This document shows positions 40,397 to 48,832 of a stretch of 54,579 nucleotides of DNA, in pieces. The stretch is from positions 1 to 54,579 of the IMG/VR virus record IMGVR_UViG_3300047548_000110, one strand, 5' to 3'. Each line of letters opens with the position of its first letter. Position 1 is the stretch's first letter. A program made the position numbers and the translations under genes. Under the pieces are notes generated by a model, which ran no database searches, was not told where the DNA came from, and worked only from the letters and a program-made list of their open reading frames with translations. Origin of the DNA: a virus.

Positions 40397-40816
40397 TTAG
40401 ATAAATGCTCGGATCTTCGTCGGATCGCCTTTGACCCGGCCAAGGATGTTCAGGTCATCGAACATCGCAAATTCAATCTCCTCGTCGCCCAGCTTGACCG
40501 TCCAGCGATCACCGCCGTACTTTGGGCTGCGGACGAAGTCGCCAACAGCGCACCATGCGCCCTCTGGCCATTGCTCCATCGTGTTCCGGTTGCGGTATGC
40601 CAGCACTCCGACCGCCACAACCTTTGCCACCTGCGTGTTGCTTGCTTCAGTCTTGCGAGCCTCTTCGGGGATATACAGCCCCGACTTGGTTTGCTGCTTT
40701 GCCCTGCGGATCTGGACAATCACTCGACTTCCCATCGGCTCAATCCCACAGTCAACATCTGGGAAAGCGTCCTCCAGCGAGTCATATTCCATTTCGATCG
40801 GGTTTTCTAATAGCAT
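40397..40816 (-). CDS. GroES-like co-chaperonin
   Basis: 139 residues. Residues 26-127 follow the GroES beta-barrel: 'EPMGSRVIVQ', mobile loop 'AKQQTKSGLYIPEEA' with the hydrophobic LYI tip in the place of GroES IVL, 'VAKVVAVG' and 'VGDFVRSPKYGG'. T4 gp31 and similar phage proteins replace host GroES to fold capsid proteins in a larger chamber. It sits between portal and scaffold. It has an extra acidic 25-residue N-terminus. Confidence 0.75.
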   Translation of the reverse strand: MLLENPIEMEYDSLEDAFPDVDCGIEPMGSRVIVQIRRAKQQTKSGLYIPEEARKTEASNTQVAKVVAVGVLAYRNRNTMEQWPEGAWCAVGDFVRSPKYGGDRWTVKLGDEEIEFAMFDDLNILGRVKGDPTKIRAFI

Positions 40817-40838
40817 TTTCGTTCTCCAATGCTGGTTG

Positions 40839-41039
40839 TTAAAGCCTTGCGTCCTTCTCGTCCTTGTCCCTGAGCATCTCGTCGATCTCTTGCAGGGCGC
40901 GGTCTAGTCCGGCGTAGTAGCCGACCCTCTGACCGTACAAATACTCAATATTCTGGTCTGGCGCAGGTGGATGCATCACCGCATACAGTGCTGCCTGCTG
41001 CTGCGCCGCCTTCAGTTTGCCAATCAGCTTATCAATCAC
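40839..41039 (-). CDS. small helical protein, unknown function
   Basis: 66 residues starting MIDKLIGKLKAAQQQAALYAV; two helices. 'EYLYGQRVGYYAGLDRALQE' resembles small phage proteins next to the portal. Not assigned. Confidence 0.6.
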   Translation of the reverse strand: MIDKLIGKLKAAQQQAALYAVMHPPAPDQNIEYLYGQRVGYYAGLDRALQEIDEMLRDKDEKDARL

Positions 41040-41206
41040 ATCCCACCTTTCGGGGTTTTAGCCTCGAAAGATTTCATGCGAGTAAGATTCTTAGCGTCGC
41101 CGCTGGGTTTTGCTGGCGTAGGGGCGGGATCCTTACCGCTGCCCTTAACGTCAGTCGGGTAGCCCTTGCCCATCGCCATTGCCTTGTGCAAATTCAGTGC
41201 TTCCAT
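41036..41206 (-). CDS. small Lys/Pro-rich protein
   Basis: 56 residues from ATG 41206 with GTAAGGAGAACGGC upstream. Ends SFEAKTPKGGM, another C-terminal glycine doublet. Function unknown. Confidence 0.6.
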   Translation of the reverse strand: MEALNLHKAMAMGKGYPTDVKGSGKDPAPTPAKPSGDAKNLTRMKSFEAKTPKGGM

Positions 41207-41216
41207 GCCGTTCTCC

Positions 41217-43721
41217 TTACGGGTTAGGGTTGATGCCAGTGCCGGTAGACACTGCAACTCGTTCACCAGACGCAATTTCGAGCGCAGCAAGACGCTTTGC
41301 CGTGTCATTGTCATCTGAATTCATCTTCATGCGGGCAGCGACCTCCATCTGAGCGCGCTGATCCTCACGATCCTCGCGCATTCTCGTCTCTTCGAGGCGG
41401 GCCTGCAACTTCTGGATCTCTGCTTGGATGTCTTGGGCGCTTTCTGCCTGCTTTGCCTGCAATTTCTGGGCCTCAAGCTGCATCTTCTGCTGATCTGCCG
41501 CTGCACGACGCTGAGTTTCTGCCACTGCCGCTTCCTTGGCAGGGTCTTGGACGGGCGGCTGGATCGATTGCAGGTACTGGATGCACTCTTCGACGATCTC
41601 CGGGATGGCCTTCATGACCTCGTTGGCCTCTTTCACGACAGATTGGCTTGCTGCGGCCAGCATCTTGTCGTATTCGCGGCGCTCTTCCTTCGACAGATCC
41701 TTGAACATCCCCGAAATATCCACGCCAGCGGCCTCAGATGTGACAGAAACTGCATGAGAAACATACCAAAGCACCATATGCTCGCGAATATGATCCAGCA
41801 AGATCGGCATTGCGGAAGGCGCTGCCAGTCGGCTATGGCCCAGCACAGGCGATTGGATGAAGTCGAGGTGGGCTTGCAGGTGTGCAAGATGATCCTGATC
41901 AGGGAACGCGGCAATCGGACGGGACATCGTCGCAGCCAAGTTCTCGTTGACCGCATTCATCTCCTGAACTTCTGGGCGCGGCAGCAGCAGGTTGTCCCCA
42001 TCAGGGATCTTCAGTTGCTTCAGGAATAGTTCCTCGACCTTGCGGGCATCATAAAGCTGCGGCTTGGCATCTGACCGCTGCATGACCGCCTGTACCTGAG
42101 CGAATCGCTGGGTCTCGGAGTAAATATTGGGGTCACTGACCGGGATAACGTCGAGCGGGCCTTCGAAGTCCTTACGATAGGCCAGCAGTTCGCCGGTCTC
42201 ATCCATGATCTCCTGCTCGTCCATGTACATCCGGTTGATCCGGTACAGGACACCCAGCAGGCGCTCCATTGCGTTATGGATTCGAGCGTGGATCGAGCTA
42301 AACACGACCATGCCCTGCTCCATGCGGGCGAGCGTCGTGCCGACCGGGACGTTGGCATTCGTGTCGGCCAGATCCTCAAACGTCGTGCGGACAACGCCTT
42401 TGGCCGAGTCAACGAGGAAGCCGAGCAGGGTGAACAGCACCTGACTTGGCGGGTTGAACGGCATCGGCATCATGACCTTACGGATGTCATCCTGACCGAA
42501 CGAGGCCTCGATCTCATGCACCTCGGTCGGGTCGATGCGGTCGGTCTGGCCACCAGCGCCGCCCTTCAACTTCAGCAGGCCGGGGAAGTTGTTGATGTGG
42601 CCAGCGTCGAGCAGCGCCCGCAGTGCGCCAGTGGCAGCAGCCGACAGGCCACCGATCATGTGGGTCAGGCCAATCGGGTACGCTCCACGCCAAGGCAGGA
42701 ACGGGAACTCGACCATCCAGACCATCTCTTCCTGATTCTCGTCTTCCTCTTCCCAGTTACGGTAGATCGCCAGAACCTGCTTGCTGGTCTTGTCGATGGT
42801 AATGATGTACGGGGACACTTCGCCATCGATCTCGTAGAAGCAGGCGACCTCAAAGATCGTCCGCAGCCCGTCAGGGTTGTATGAGCCGCCATCCCGCCCC
42901 TCGATCTTGTCGTTGGCTCGCTCAGCCTTAGACTGATCAGGAACCATCGAGGCCATTGCGAGGTCAACGTCACGGTACATACCGGAATTCACCCGGCGCT
43001 GGTACTCTAGCTTGGTAATGTATTGAACGTGGGTTTTGCGCTCGGCAGTGTAGAAGTTGGTTGCGGCGTAGGGCAGGTAGACATCATCGACGGAGACGAA
43101 GGTTGGGATAGGCTTCTTGCGCTTGGCATCCCATGTCAGCTTGATGTACTGGACACCACCGAGGGGCATCTGGGTCGCCATCTGCTCAAGCTCAGCCCGG
43201 AAGTCAGGCATTTGCTTGGTCATCTGCCAGTTCAGGAACTTGGTCAGGCGCTGAGCTTTATCGTACTTCTGCTTCGTCATCTTGCCGATGACCTTTTCCT
43301 TCGCTGGGCCACCGGGCGGGAAAATCTCCTTGATCACCCGGCTGGAGAAGTCCACGCAAGCCTCGGTCAGCATCGGATGCACGACCTTGCTTGCGCCAAC
43401 GAAATTAGCGCCGCCGGGAGCGTCATCTCCCAGACCAGTGCGGCGGATACCCTCTTCGTACTGCTCGTCGCGCTTCTTGCGTGACTCCTTGTCCTTCTCG
43501 ATCAGTTCAGACAGTTCTGATCCGATTATGGCCAGTTCAAACTCTGGCATCGTTTCCGCGAGGTTGGCAAAGAACTCCGTCTCACCCATTGGTGGCGTGT
43601 CATCGATCTTGACCATCGCTCCGCCATCAGGCATATCGATCACATCAGGATCTTCGTCAACCGGAAACATCTGACCCGCTGGGTCTTCTGCTTCATCATC
43701 TGGGTTCATTGGATCGGCCAT
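41217..43721 (-). CDS. portal protein
   Basis: 834 residues. 'GANFVGASKVVHPMLTEACVD', 'MATQMPLGGVQYIKLTWDAK' and 'PFLPWRGAYPIGLTHMIGGL' are typical of the large P22/SU10-type portals. The last 110 residues are a long Gln/Glu-rich helix, the portal barrel. Dodecameric ring through which DNA enters and leaves. Directly after TerL. Confidence 0.9.
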   Translation of the reverse strand: MADPMNPDDEAEDPAGQMFPVDEDPDVIDMPDGGAMVKIDDTPPMGETEFFANLAETMPEFELAIIGSELSELIEKDKESRKKRDEQYEEGIRRTGLGDDAPGGANFVGASKVVHPMLTEACVDFSSRVIKEIFPPGGPAKEKVIGKMTKQKYDKAQRLTKFLNWQMTKQMPDFRAELEQMATQMPLGGVQYIKLTWDAKRKKPIPTFVSVDDVYLPYAATNFYTAERKTHVQYITKLEYQRRVNSGMYRDVDLAMASMVPDQSKAERANDKIEGRDGGSYNPDGLRTIFEVACFYEIDGEVSPYIITIDKTSKQVLAIYRNWEEEDENQEEMVWMVEFPFLPWRGAYPIGLTHMIGGLSAAATGALRALLDAGHINNFPGLLKLKGGAGGQTDRIDPTEVHEIEASFGQDDIRKVMMPMPFNPPSQVLFTLLGFLVDSAKGVVRTTFEDLADTNANVPVGTTLARMEQGMVVFSSIHARIHNAMERLLGVLYRINRMYMDEQEIMDETGELLAYRKDFEGPLDVIPVSDPNIYSETQRFAQVQAVMQRSDAKPQLYDARKVEELFLKQLKIPDGDNLLLPRPEVQEMNAVNENLAATMSRPIAAFPDQDHLAHLQAHLDFIQSPVLGHSRLAAPSAMPILLDHIREHMVLWYVSHAVSVTSEAAGVDISGMFKDLSKEERREYDKMLAAASQSVVKEANEVMKAIPEIVEECIQYLQSIQPPVQDPAKEAAVAETQRRAAADQQKMQLEAQKLQAKQAESAQDIQAEIQKLQARLEETRMREDREDQRAQMEVAARMKMNSDDNDTAKRLAALEIASGERVAVSTGTGINPNP

Positions 43722-43730
43722 AGCACTCTC

Positions 43731-45197
43731 TTAAATCGCGTAAGGGTTTGTGTACTGCTTGAGCTTCTTAGGTGTCGGATCCTTCTTCGGAACCGTCACA
43801 GCCAACATATTCTTGTCGCTCAGGAAGCGGATTGCCTGAGTTGCCGAATCCATCAGGTCATCGTGCTTGATGGACTTCTCTCCCGTGAAGCTGCAAAGCT
43901 GCGACACAAGCGGCTCCGCCCAAGTCTTTATCTGACCCGGGCGCTTCTCGGACTCTACCACCCAAACATACCCGTGTGCAAATATGTGCGACACCATGTG
44001 CAGTCGCGCAAGTTTGTCAGCCTTGCCGGGATTGTACGGGTAAGCGAGGATCTCTTCTCTGGCCAGCATCTGGCGCAACGAGATGCCCGATCCCTTGTCC
44101 TCGATCAGCAGCAGGTCAGGCTTGCGTCCGACCAGATAAGATGACTTCGGGCCGACCATCGGCTTGATGATGGGCTTCATGTCGCCCTGCCCGTACTGGA
44201 CGTTCATCTCCTGCTTCACGCGCGTGATCAGGTCTGGTAGCCCGAGGTGGTCTTCCCAGCAGTCGAGCAGGATGATGGCGGGCTTCTTGTCGTACTTGAA
44301 GTAGCCCCAGACTGAGCAGGCGCTCGGGTCAGGGTCACCCTTCTTGTCCACGGTCTTCTCGGTGAAGGCGGTGTCGAGCGACATAATGATGTGTTCGAAC
44401 TCGGGCAGCGGCTTGTCGGCAGGCCACATCTTGAACCAGCTACGCTTGATGATCCCGTCCTCTTCAGGGTTGATCACCTCGGCGTAAATCTCCTGCCTAC
44501 CAAGCTTTGTGCCTTCATATTGCAGGATCTGCTGCTTGAACTGGGGCGCGAGGTTGTCGAGGTTGGCGTAGGTCGAGGCGCGGGTGATCACGACATCCTT
44601 TCCTTCCCGCTTGATCAACTCCTTGACCAACTCCTTGGGCTTGGGCGTGGTCGAGGCGATCTGCCGGACGCGGTCGCCCAGTCGCATACCGAACTGAATC
44701 ATGTCCCAAGCTTCTTGCAGGTAGTCCCAAGCCGCAAGCTCGTCGAACCAGCCACCGTGGAACTGCGGGCCTCGGAACCGCTCAGGCTCGGATGCCGGGA
44801 TGCCCTTGATCATCGAGCCGTTGATCAGGTATAGCTCCTGCTTCTGGGACTTGTACTCTGCGATCAGTTCTGACGGGATCACGTTCAACAGGCCTGACTC
44901 GCCCTCAAAGCAGACGGACGATACGTCTGAGCTTGTCGGTGCAGCCACCAGCCAGCGAGTCTTCGGCTCCGACCATGCCCACCAACCAAGCTGCTCGGCT
45001 GCGGTGCGGGTCTTCCCGGCCCCCCGGCCTGCAAGCAGGAGCCAGATCGTCCACCACTCGTTCGGCGGCAGGATCTGATGCGCGTGAGCCTGAGCCAGCC
45101 ACTTCATGCGCCACATATAAGCAACCTGCTGGGAACGCGGCAGCATCGAGAACTTCTCGACGATTGCCGGGTCTTTCAGGATGCTCAGGTCGGTCAT
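43731..45197 (-). CDS. terminase large subunit
   Basis: 488 residues from ATG 45197 (coupled to the upstream stop as TGATG). Walker A AGRGAGKT (56-63), Walker B GGWFDE with Asp152-Glu153, coupling motif STTP (182-185), and nuclease acidic residues at Asp275 (SLDTA), in 'LLLIEDKGSG' and in 'HDDLMDS'. ATP-driven packaging motor with RNase H-like headful or site cutting. Confidence 0.95.
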   Translation of the reverse strand: MTDLSILKDPAIVEKFSMLPRSQQVAYMWRMKWLAQAHAHQILPPNEWWTIWLLLAGRGAGKTRTAAEQLGWWAWSEPKTRWLVAAPTSSDVSSVCFEGESGLLNVIPSELIAEYKSQKQELYLINGSMIKGIPASEPERFRGPQFHGGWFDELAAWDYLQEAWDMIQFGMRLGDRVRQIASTTPKPKELVKELIKREGKDVVITRASTYANLDNLAPQFKQQILQYEGTKLGRQEIYAEVINPEEDGIIKRSWFKMWPADKPLPEFEHIIMSLDTAFTEKTVDKKGDPDPSACSVWGYFKYDKKPAIILLDCWEDHLGLPDLITRVKQEMNVQYGQGDMKPIIKPMVGPKSSYLVGRKPDLLLIEDKGSGISLRQMLAREEILAYPYNPGKADKLARLHMVSHIFAHGYVWVVESEKRPGQIKTWAEPLVSQLCSFTGEKSIKHDDLMDSATQAIRFLSDKNMLAVTVPKKDPTPKKLKQYTNPYAI

Positions 45198-45499
45198 CAG
45201 TAGCCCGGCTCGGTGTGCCAAGGGCGGTTGGCTTGGCGGCGGATAGCAGCGGGCGAACTGCTTAGGGATATGGTGTCATGGGCAGCGCGGAAAGTAGACA
45301 GGATTCGCTCGCGCTCTTCAGCCACGGCCCGCTCGACCATGTTGACGATGTGCGACTCCAGCAGGCCAATGACCTTCTGAGCGGTCTCGTCCACCGCAAC
45401 GTCTGGGTCAACCCAGATCCGGTCGCGCTCGATCCGCATGATCACCTTGCTGTCCGGCATCATATGGATGGCATTCGTGGTCATCTCATCAGTCATCAT
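45197..45499 (-). CDS. small protein before TerL, unknown function
   Basis: 100 residues. N-terminus uncertain (several close ATGs; GGAG precedes the first). 'VDETAQKVIGLLESHIVNMVE' is a helix. Coupled to TerL. Confidence 0.6.
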   Translation of the reverse strand: MMTDEMTTNAIHMMPDSKVIMRIERDRIWVDPDVAVDETAQKVIGLLESHIVNMVERAVAEERERILSTFRAAHDTISLSSSPAAIRRQANRPWHTEPGY

Positions 45500-45704
45500 G
45501 CATCTCCAGTAGCCTCGCCTTCATGCGCTCAGCCAGCCACAGGACTGTGCCACCATCGGCATAGCTGCTGGCAAAGTATTCGTTGCCCTCAAGGTCATAG
45601 CCCATGATCACCACGCCTTCGAGCTTGCCCTTAGCGCCCTCAAGCACCCGGTCAGGCGGCAGGTCGAGGCGTGTGATGCCAGTGAACGGGATGACTTTAC
45701 TCAC
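45489..45704 (-). CDS. conserved small phage protein (FASSYADGG motif)
   Basis: 71 residues. 'VVIMGYDLEGNEYFASSYADGG', then 'VLWLAERMKARLL', a common small phage and prophage protein of unknown function. Confidence 0.75.
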   Translation of the reverse strand: MSKVIPFTGITRLDLPPDRVLEGAKGKLEGVVIMGYDLEGNEYFASSYADGGTVLWLAERMKARLLEMHDD

Positions 45705-46021
45705 TTCAGTCCCCTTGCGAGGATAGCGTCTTGGATATTCAAAGCAGCACTCGCCTCGTGGTCAGAGCCGGAGTCAGCATAAGCCTCGCACACCTTCGCA
45801 CAGGCATCACGCTCAGCCTCTACAGCCTCACGGCGGGCTACACAGGCAGGCTTGTCGCACTGGTCACTACAGGTATGGATGTCATCCCACTTTACCCGCT
45901 CCCGCTCGTCGGCCAGCACCGCAGCCGTGTATCTCCGCAGGTCTTCCATCGTGCGGGAGTAGCCAGCAATGTCCCAGTCAGTCGCCTTGAGCCATAGTTC
46001 TTGGATCTTCTCGTCGGTCAT
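45701..46021 (-). CDS. Cys-containing small protein, unknown function
   Basis: 106 residues. 'HTCSDQCDKPACVARREAVEAE' has a cluster of three cysteines that may bind a metal, followed by a helix 'ERDACAKVCEAYAD'. 4-base overlaps on both sides. Confidence 0.65.
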   Translation of the reverse strand: MTDEKIQELWLKATDWDIAGYSRTMEDLRRYTAAVLADERERVKWDDIHTCSDQCDKPACVARREAVEAERDACAKVCEAYADSGSDHEASAALNIQDAILARGLK

Positions 46022-46212
46022 GCTCTTCCTTCAAATGGGCTGTCCATCATCATGATCTGCTGGGCGGCCAACTGAGCCTGCTCATCATCCATCTGATCGA
46101 GGTTGATGATCTCGCCCTGAAGCGTCATCACCCACTTGAGCCGCCTGCCGTTGATCATGTGCTTGTCGCGGAACCACTCCACGAACTCCCGCTGGGTCAG
46201 CGGTGCGGTCAC
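46018..46212 (-). CDS. small protein next to TerS, unknown function
   Basis: 64 residues, starting MTAPLTQREFVEWFRDKHM. Coupled to TerS by 4-base overlap. Not recognised. Confidence 0.65.
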   Translation of the reverse strand: MTAPLTQREFVEWFRDKHMINGRRLKWVMTLQGEIINLDQMDDEQAQLAAQQIMMMDSPFEGRA

Positions 46213-46685
46213 TTGTCTCTCCGCGCCTGCTCCATTTTGGTCAGCAGGTCAGCAAAGAATGTCGATTCAGGGGTTACGGTCAGCGGGTTGTCCTTGTCAC
46301 CGGCAATGATCTGGCGGTCGCCATACTTCTTCGGCTTGAGCTTCGCGGCGATCCATTTGCGGCTATCTATACGCAACCTCATCCAATTAACATGGCCTGC
46401 GTCAACCCTAGCAATCCCTTTCTCATCAACCACTTGAGATGGCTCAGTATCGGCAATGTCAAGAATCTCTTCCTGCATTGTGTCGGCTTGATCTTCCTTC
46501 GCTTTCGCGTACTGGTGGAGGAATATCTCATTCTGAGACATCCACAAGTAGACAGTTTTGATGTCTGGCATCATCGGGTCACGGCAAATAGACTTCAATG
46601 ACTCCCCCTCCACCAGCCTAGCGCATATCTCTGCCGCCTTGTCTTCGCTATATGATGATGGCCGCCCAGCCTTTGCCTTATTCAT
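46209..46685 (-). CDS. terminase small subunit, Sf6 gp1-like
   Basis: 158 residues. 'GRPSSYSEDKAAEICARLVE' with helix-turn-helix 'SLKSICRDPMMPDIKTVYLWM' (about 29-49), then 'VNWMRLRIDSRKWIAAKLKPK' typical of Sf6-type small terminases. It binds the packaging site and recruits TerL. Confidence 0.85.
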   Translation of the reverse strand: MNKAKAGRPSSYSEDKAAEICARLVEGESLKSICRDPMMPDIKTVYLWMSQNEIFLHQYAKAKEDQADTMQEEILDIADTEPSQVVDEKGIARVDAGHVNWMRLRIDSRKWIAAKLKPKKYGDRQIIAGDKDNPLTVTPESTFFADLLTKMEQARRDK

Positions 46686-47218
46686 AACCCACTCCAGCAG
46701 CCAAACAAGTCTGGCCTTTTTTCAGCGGCATATTTCAATTTTGCAACAATTGATTTGTATTTTTCTGGGTCAGCCCCCGGTCTCTGTAAGAACTTTAAAC
46801 CTTGAGCCATAGCCCTTTTCATTTCCCACACTCTTTGGAAAAGCGGGTCACTTTTCCTTCTCTCGTTCAAACGAACGGCATTTTGTTTGCAAATCTCTGG
46901 AGAGCAGGATGGTGAATTTCCGCCATTTGCCATGTTAAGGAGCAGGCCTTCAGCCCGATATTGAGAAATCATTGCTTTTTCAAGCGACTGCCAATCTTCG
47001 GAGATTGCGGAGGCCAATTCAACCATTTGTATCGGCCTGCCATTATTTATTTGCTCTGTAATCCAAGAATACAGGTTGCTTTTTTTTGTGCGGGAACTGG
47101 AGATATGCGTTTTGAGCCTAGCTTGGACGTTGTTTGCTTTGCCAATGTAAACAATTTTATTGGTAACTGGATCGATAATTCCGTAAATTTTTGAAAACTT
47201 TTTCGTTGACTCGGACAT
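46682..47218 (-). CDS. GIY-YIG homing-type endonuclease
   Basis: 178 residues. IYGI (11-14), VYIGKA (23-28), Arg34, His38 and catalytic Glu80 (SLEKAM) give the GIY-YIG active site. The C-terminal half ('SPEICKQNAVRLNERRKSD') resembles the DNA-binding modules of mobile endonucleases. Base composition is visibly more AT-rich than the flanking genes. Placed immediately before TerS, it is probably a mobile free-standing gene. Confidence 0.8.
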   Translation of the reverse strand: MSESTKKFSKIYGIIDPVTNKIVYIGKANNVQARLKTHISSSRTKKSNLYSWITEQINNGRPIQMVELASAISEDWQSLEKAMISQYRAEGLLLNMANGGNSPSCSPEICKQNAVRLNERRKSDPLFQRVWEMKRAMAQGLKFLQRPGADPEKYKSIVAKLKYAAEKRPDLFGCWSGL

Positions 47219-47259
47219 CTCAGTCTCCGGGTTGATTTGATTGACGAACTATAAACGCA

Positions 47260-47487
47260 TTACTTACCGTCATCAATCCCAAGCTCGGTGTCCAGCCATT
47301 CGTCCAGCTTCTTATGTAGCTCGTCCCGGCGCATCTTGGCTATCGTGCGGCCATCCTTGATCTTCAGCGGGTTCAGCATACCCTCCTTGAAGTTCAGGCC
47401 GGTCACGATCTCGAATCGCCCCTCACCAATCCTTGCGTGATAGACGATCCCCTTACTAGCGTCTACGGCTGTCTCGTTGCTGATCAC
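47260..47487 (-). CDS. small protein, unknown function
   Basis: 75 residues, 'EGRFEIVTGLNFKEGMLNPL' then helices. Separated from the endonuclease by 41 bases. Not recognised. Confidence 0.6.
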   Translation of the reverse strand: MISNETAVDASKGIVYHARIGEGRFEIVTGLNFKEGMLNPLKIKDGRTIAKMRRDELHKKLDEWLDTELGIDDGK

Positions 47488-47765
47488 TTGCCAGCCTTCT
47501 TGCTGCCCTTCTTGGGCTTCTCTGCGGCTAACTCTTGCGGCTCTGCAACTTTATCGTGGGCGGGCAGCGGCTCATCTTGCTCGACTGCAACTTTCTCAAA
47601 GATTGCGGTCTCATGCTCAGCGGCAGCGTTCAGTTGGTTGATCAGTTCCTGAATCCAGCCCTTCAGCAGTGCCGATTGGATCTCTTTGGACTGGTCAAGG
47701 AAGTCGCCCGGAAGCAGGACGCTTGTTTCACCAGTGCTGTAGTTTGCTTTTAGTTTGCCGCTCAT
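47484..47765 (-). CDS. small protein with Lys-rich tail
   Basis: 93 residues. Helical 'LLKGWIQELINQLNAAAEHE' and a disordered C-terminus 'KPKKGSKKAGK'. Not recognised. Confidence 0.6.
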   Translation of the reverse strand: MSGKLKANYSTGETSVLLPGDFLDQSKEIQSALLKGWIQELINQLNAAAEHETAIFEKVAVEQDEPLPAHDKVAEPQELAAEKPKKGSKKAGK

Positions 47766-48010
47766 GGTTCCTCCGTTACTTTCTCGTAAGTTAATTCAAA
47801 AATGTCTGGCTTACAGGGATAATGCTCGCCCTTGACTCCGGTAATGATCCAGTCCCCGGGGCTGACAATGTGGCCACCCTCAAGGGTATTGATCCAGCCG
47901 CACCCTTGCATATCTTGATTAGGTGTCTCAAAGGCGCTGACAGCAGGGTGGTCACCAAGCTTAAACCATTGGGTCGCCTCGATCACTACCGGCTTCTTGA
48001 CGAACCTCAT
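47762..48010 (-). CDS. conserved phage protein (PGDWIITGVKGEHYPCKPDIF motif family)
   Basis: 82 residues. The motif 'GDWIITGVKGEHYPCKPDIF' is very widespread in phages and prophages. Function not established. 4-base overlaps with both neighbours. Confidence 0.8.
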   Translation of the reverse strand: MRFVKKPVVIEATQWFKLGDHPAVSAFETPNQDMQGCGWINTLEGGHIVSPGDWIITGVKGEHYPCKPDIFELTYEKVTEEP

Positions 48011-48210
48011 AGCTTGTTCTCGTCAACGCGATGATCGCCACACCAGTCCATCGGGTAGACAGCCGGGAAGCCAGACATGGTCGGCGCGTGTTTGCGGCAG
48101 CGACCGATCTCCGGTGCGTTGGGGTTACCTGACTGCTTCTTGACGTAGGAAATGCAGGTCTTGCAGCGCATCCCCTCACTTCGGTGCTTCCATGGATCTG
48201 AGTCGCTCAT
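48007..48210 (-). CDS. small zinc-finger-like phage protein
   Basis: 67 residues. 'MRCKTCISYVKK', 'GRCRKHAPT' and 'MDWCGDHR' give Cys-x2-Cys, Cys-x3-His and Cys-x2-His, enough for a zinc site. Recurrent in phage accessory regions; function unknown. Confidence 0.75.
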   Translation of the reverse strand: MSDSDPWKHRSEGMRCKTCISYVKKQSGNPNAPEIGRCRKHAPTMSGFPAVYPMDWCGDHRVDENKL

Positions 48211-48481
48211 ACAGCCTCCTGTCAGTTATTTGATTGCTGGTGAGATGTTTTGCAGTCGGGCCAACTTGTCCGTATTCTTTCAACGGTGAGCCGATAGCTG
48301 TTACTCGCCACCAACACGGATGGGAACTATCTGGCGTTGCAACCTTGCGTACCGGATACCAAACAATCCCCATTCGTGTTGCCCCGGTGATCAACCCAGA
48401 GTCACGCCCCGTCTGTCCGGGGTGTCTGCTACTTTTCCTGCCAGCGTCATAGCTATCCGCTTCGTTGTGTTCGAGTTTCAC
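48176..48481 (-). CDS. possible gene, uncertain
   Basis: 101 codons with GTG start (or 65 from ATG 48373). The segment 'HPCWWRVTAIGSPLKEYG' reads like protein, but the N-terminal part is less convincing and no clear RBS is present. It overlaps the next gene by 35 bases. Confidence 0.4.
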   Translation of the reverse strand: MKLEHNEADSYDAGRKSSRHPGQTGRDSGLITGATRMGIVWYPVRKVATPDSSHPCWWRVTAIGSPLKEYGQVGPTAKHLTSNQITDRRLYERLRSMEAPK

Positions 48482-48644
48482 CTACAGGCCGCTATGCTGA
48501 TCGTCACCAACACGGCTGAGGACTCAGTTACGATTGCGATCCGTACAGAGTACCGGGATGAAGGACAGATAACGTGTTGTGGCCACAAGTGACGTTAGAG
48601 CTTTCCACTGACCGGCTTCATCCTGCCCAAATCCTCATGCGTGT
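48482..48644. other. 163-base stretch without a convincing gene
   Basis: Between the uncertain gene and the tRNA. Short open frames exist on both strands, none with good start signals. Holds one copy of CACCAACACGG (48505-48515), repeated at 48309-48319 and inverted at the tRNA 3' end. Confidence 0.4.
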
Positions 48645-48729
48645 TGGTGGAAGAGGCTGGATTTGCACCAACTCACCCGCAGGAACGGATTTACAGTCCG
48701 TCGCGCCTCGCTATCTGCGCCGCTCTTCC
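48645..48729 (-). tRNA. tRNA-Tyr (GUA)
   Basis: 85 nt including encoded CCA. Acceptor GGAAGAG/CTCTTCC, D-stem GCGC/GCGC, anticodon stem ACGGA/TCCGT with loop CTGTAAA (anticodon GTA, U33 present), a 12-nt variable arm as expected for a type II tRNA-Tyr, T-stem GTTGG/CCAGC with loop TGCAAAT. It reads UAC/UAU. First gene of the late transcript. Confidence 0.92.
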
Positions 48730-48801
48730 AAAACCGTTGTCGCGTCTACAGCCATCCACCCGGGCAGCTTCGTGCTGATCTCGCCCGCGACAACGCAAGC
48801 T

Positions 48802-48830
48802 ATTGTAACTTGATATTAATTTTGAGTGAA
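48802..48830 (-). promoter_or_regulatory. leftward promoter for tRNA-Tyr and packaging genes
   Basis: Minus strand TTCACT (48825-48830), 17 bases, TACAAT (48802-48807). AT-rich gap after the small-gene array. The related sequence TAACTTGATATTA (48806-48818) lies against the -10 box at the same offset as the operator at 2522-2534. Confidence 0.6.
48806..48818. promoter_or_regulatory. weak operator-like repeat in late promoter
   Basis: TAACTTGATATTA. Shares TAACTTGA and final TTA with the site at 2522-2534 but departs from TAAnCTnAGnTTA at two positions. Confidence 0.3.
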
Positions 48831-48832
48831 GC

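Noticed and set aside
40067-40810. 247-codon Ser/Arg-rich frame on the plus strand
   Set aside because: Reverse image of the acidic scaffold and GroES-like genes; low-complexity serine runs come from reversed Glu/Arg codons.
48494-48592. 32-codon plus-strand frame near the tRNA
   Set aside because: No RBS, wrong strand for the region, too short to support.
48640-48730. tRNA 3' end as phage integration site
   Set aside because: The tRNA is complete and no integrase or excisionase is visible in the window.
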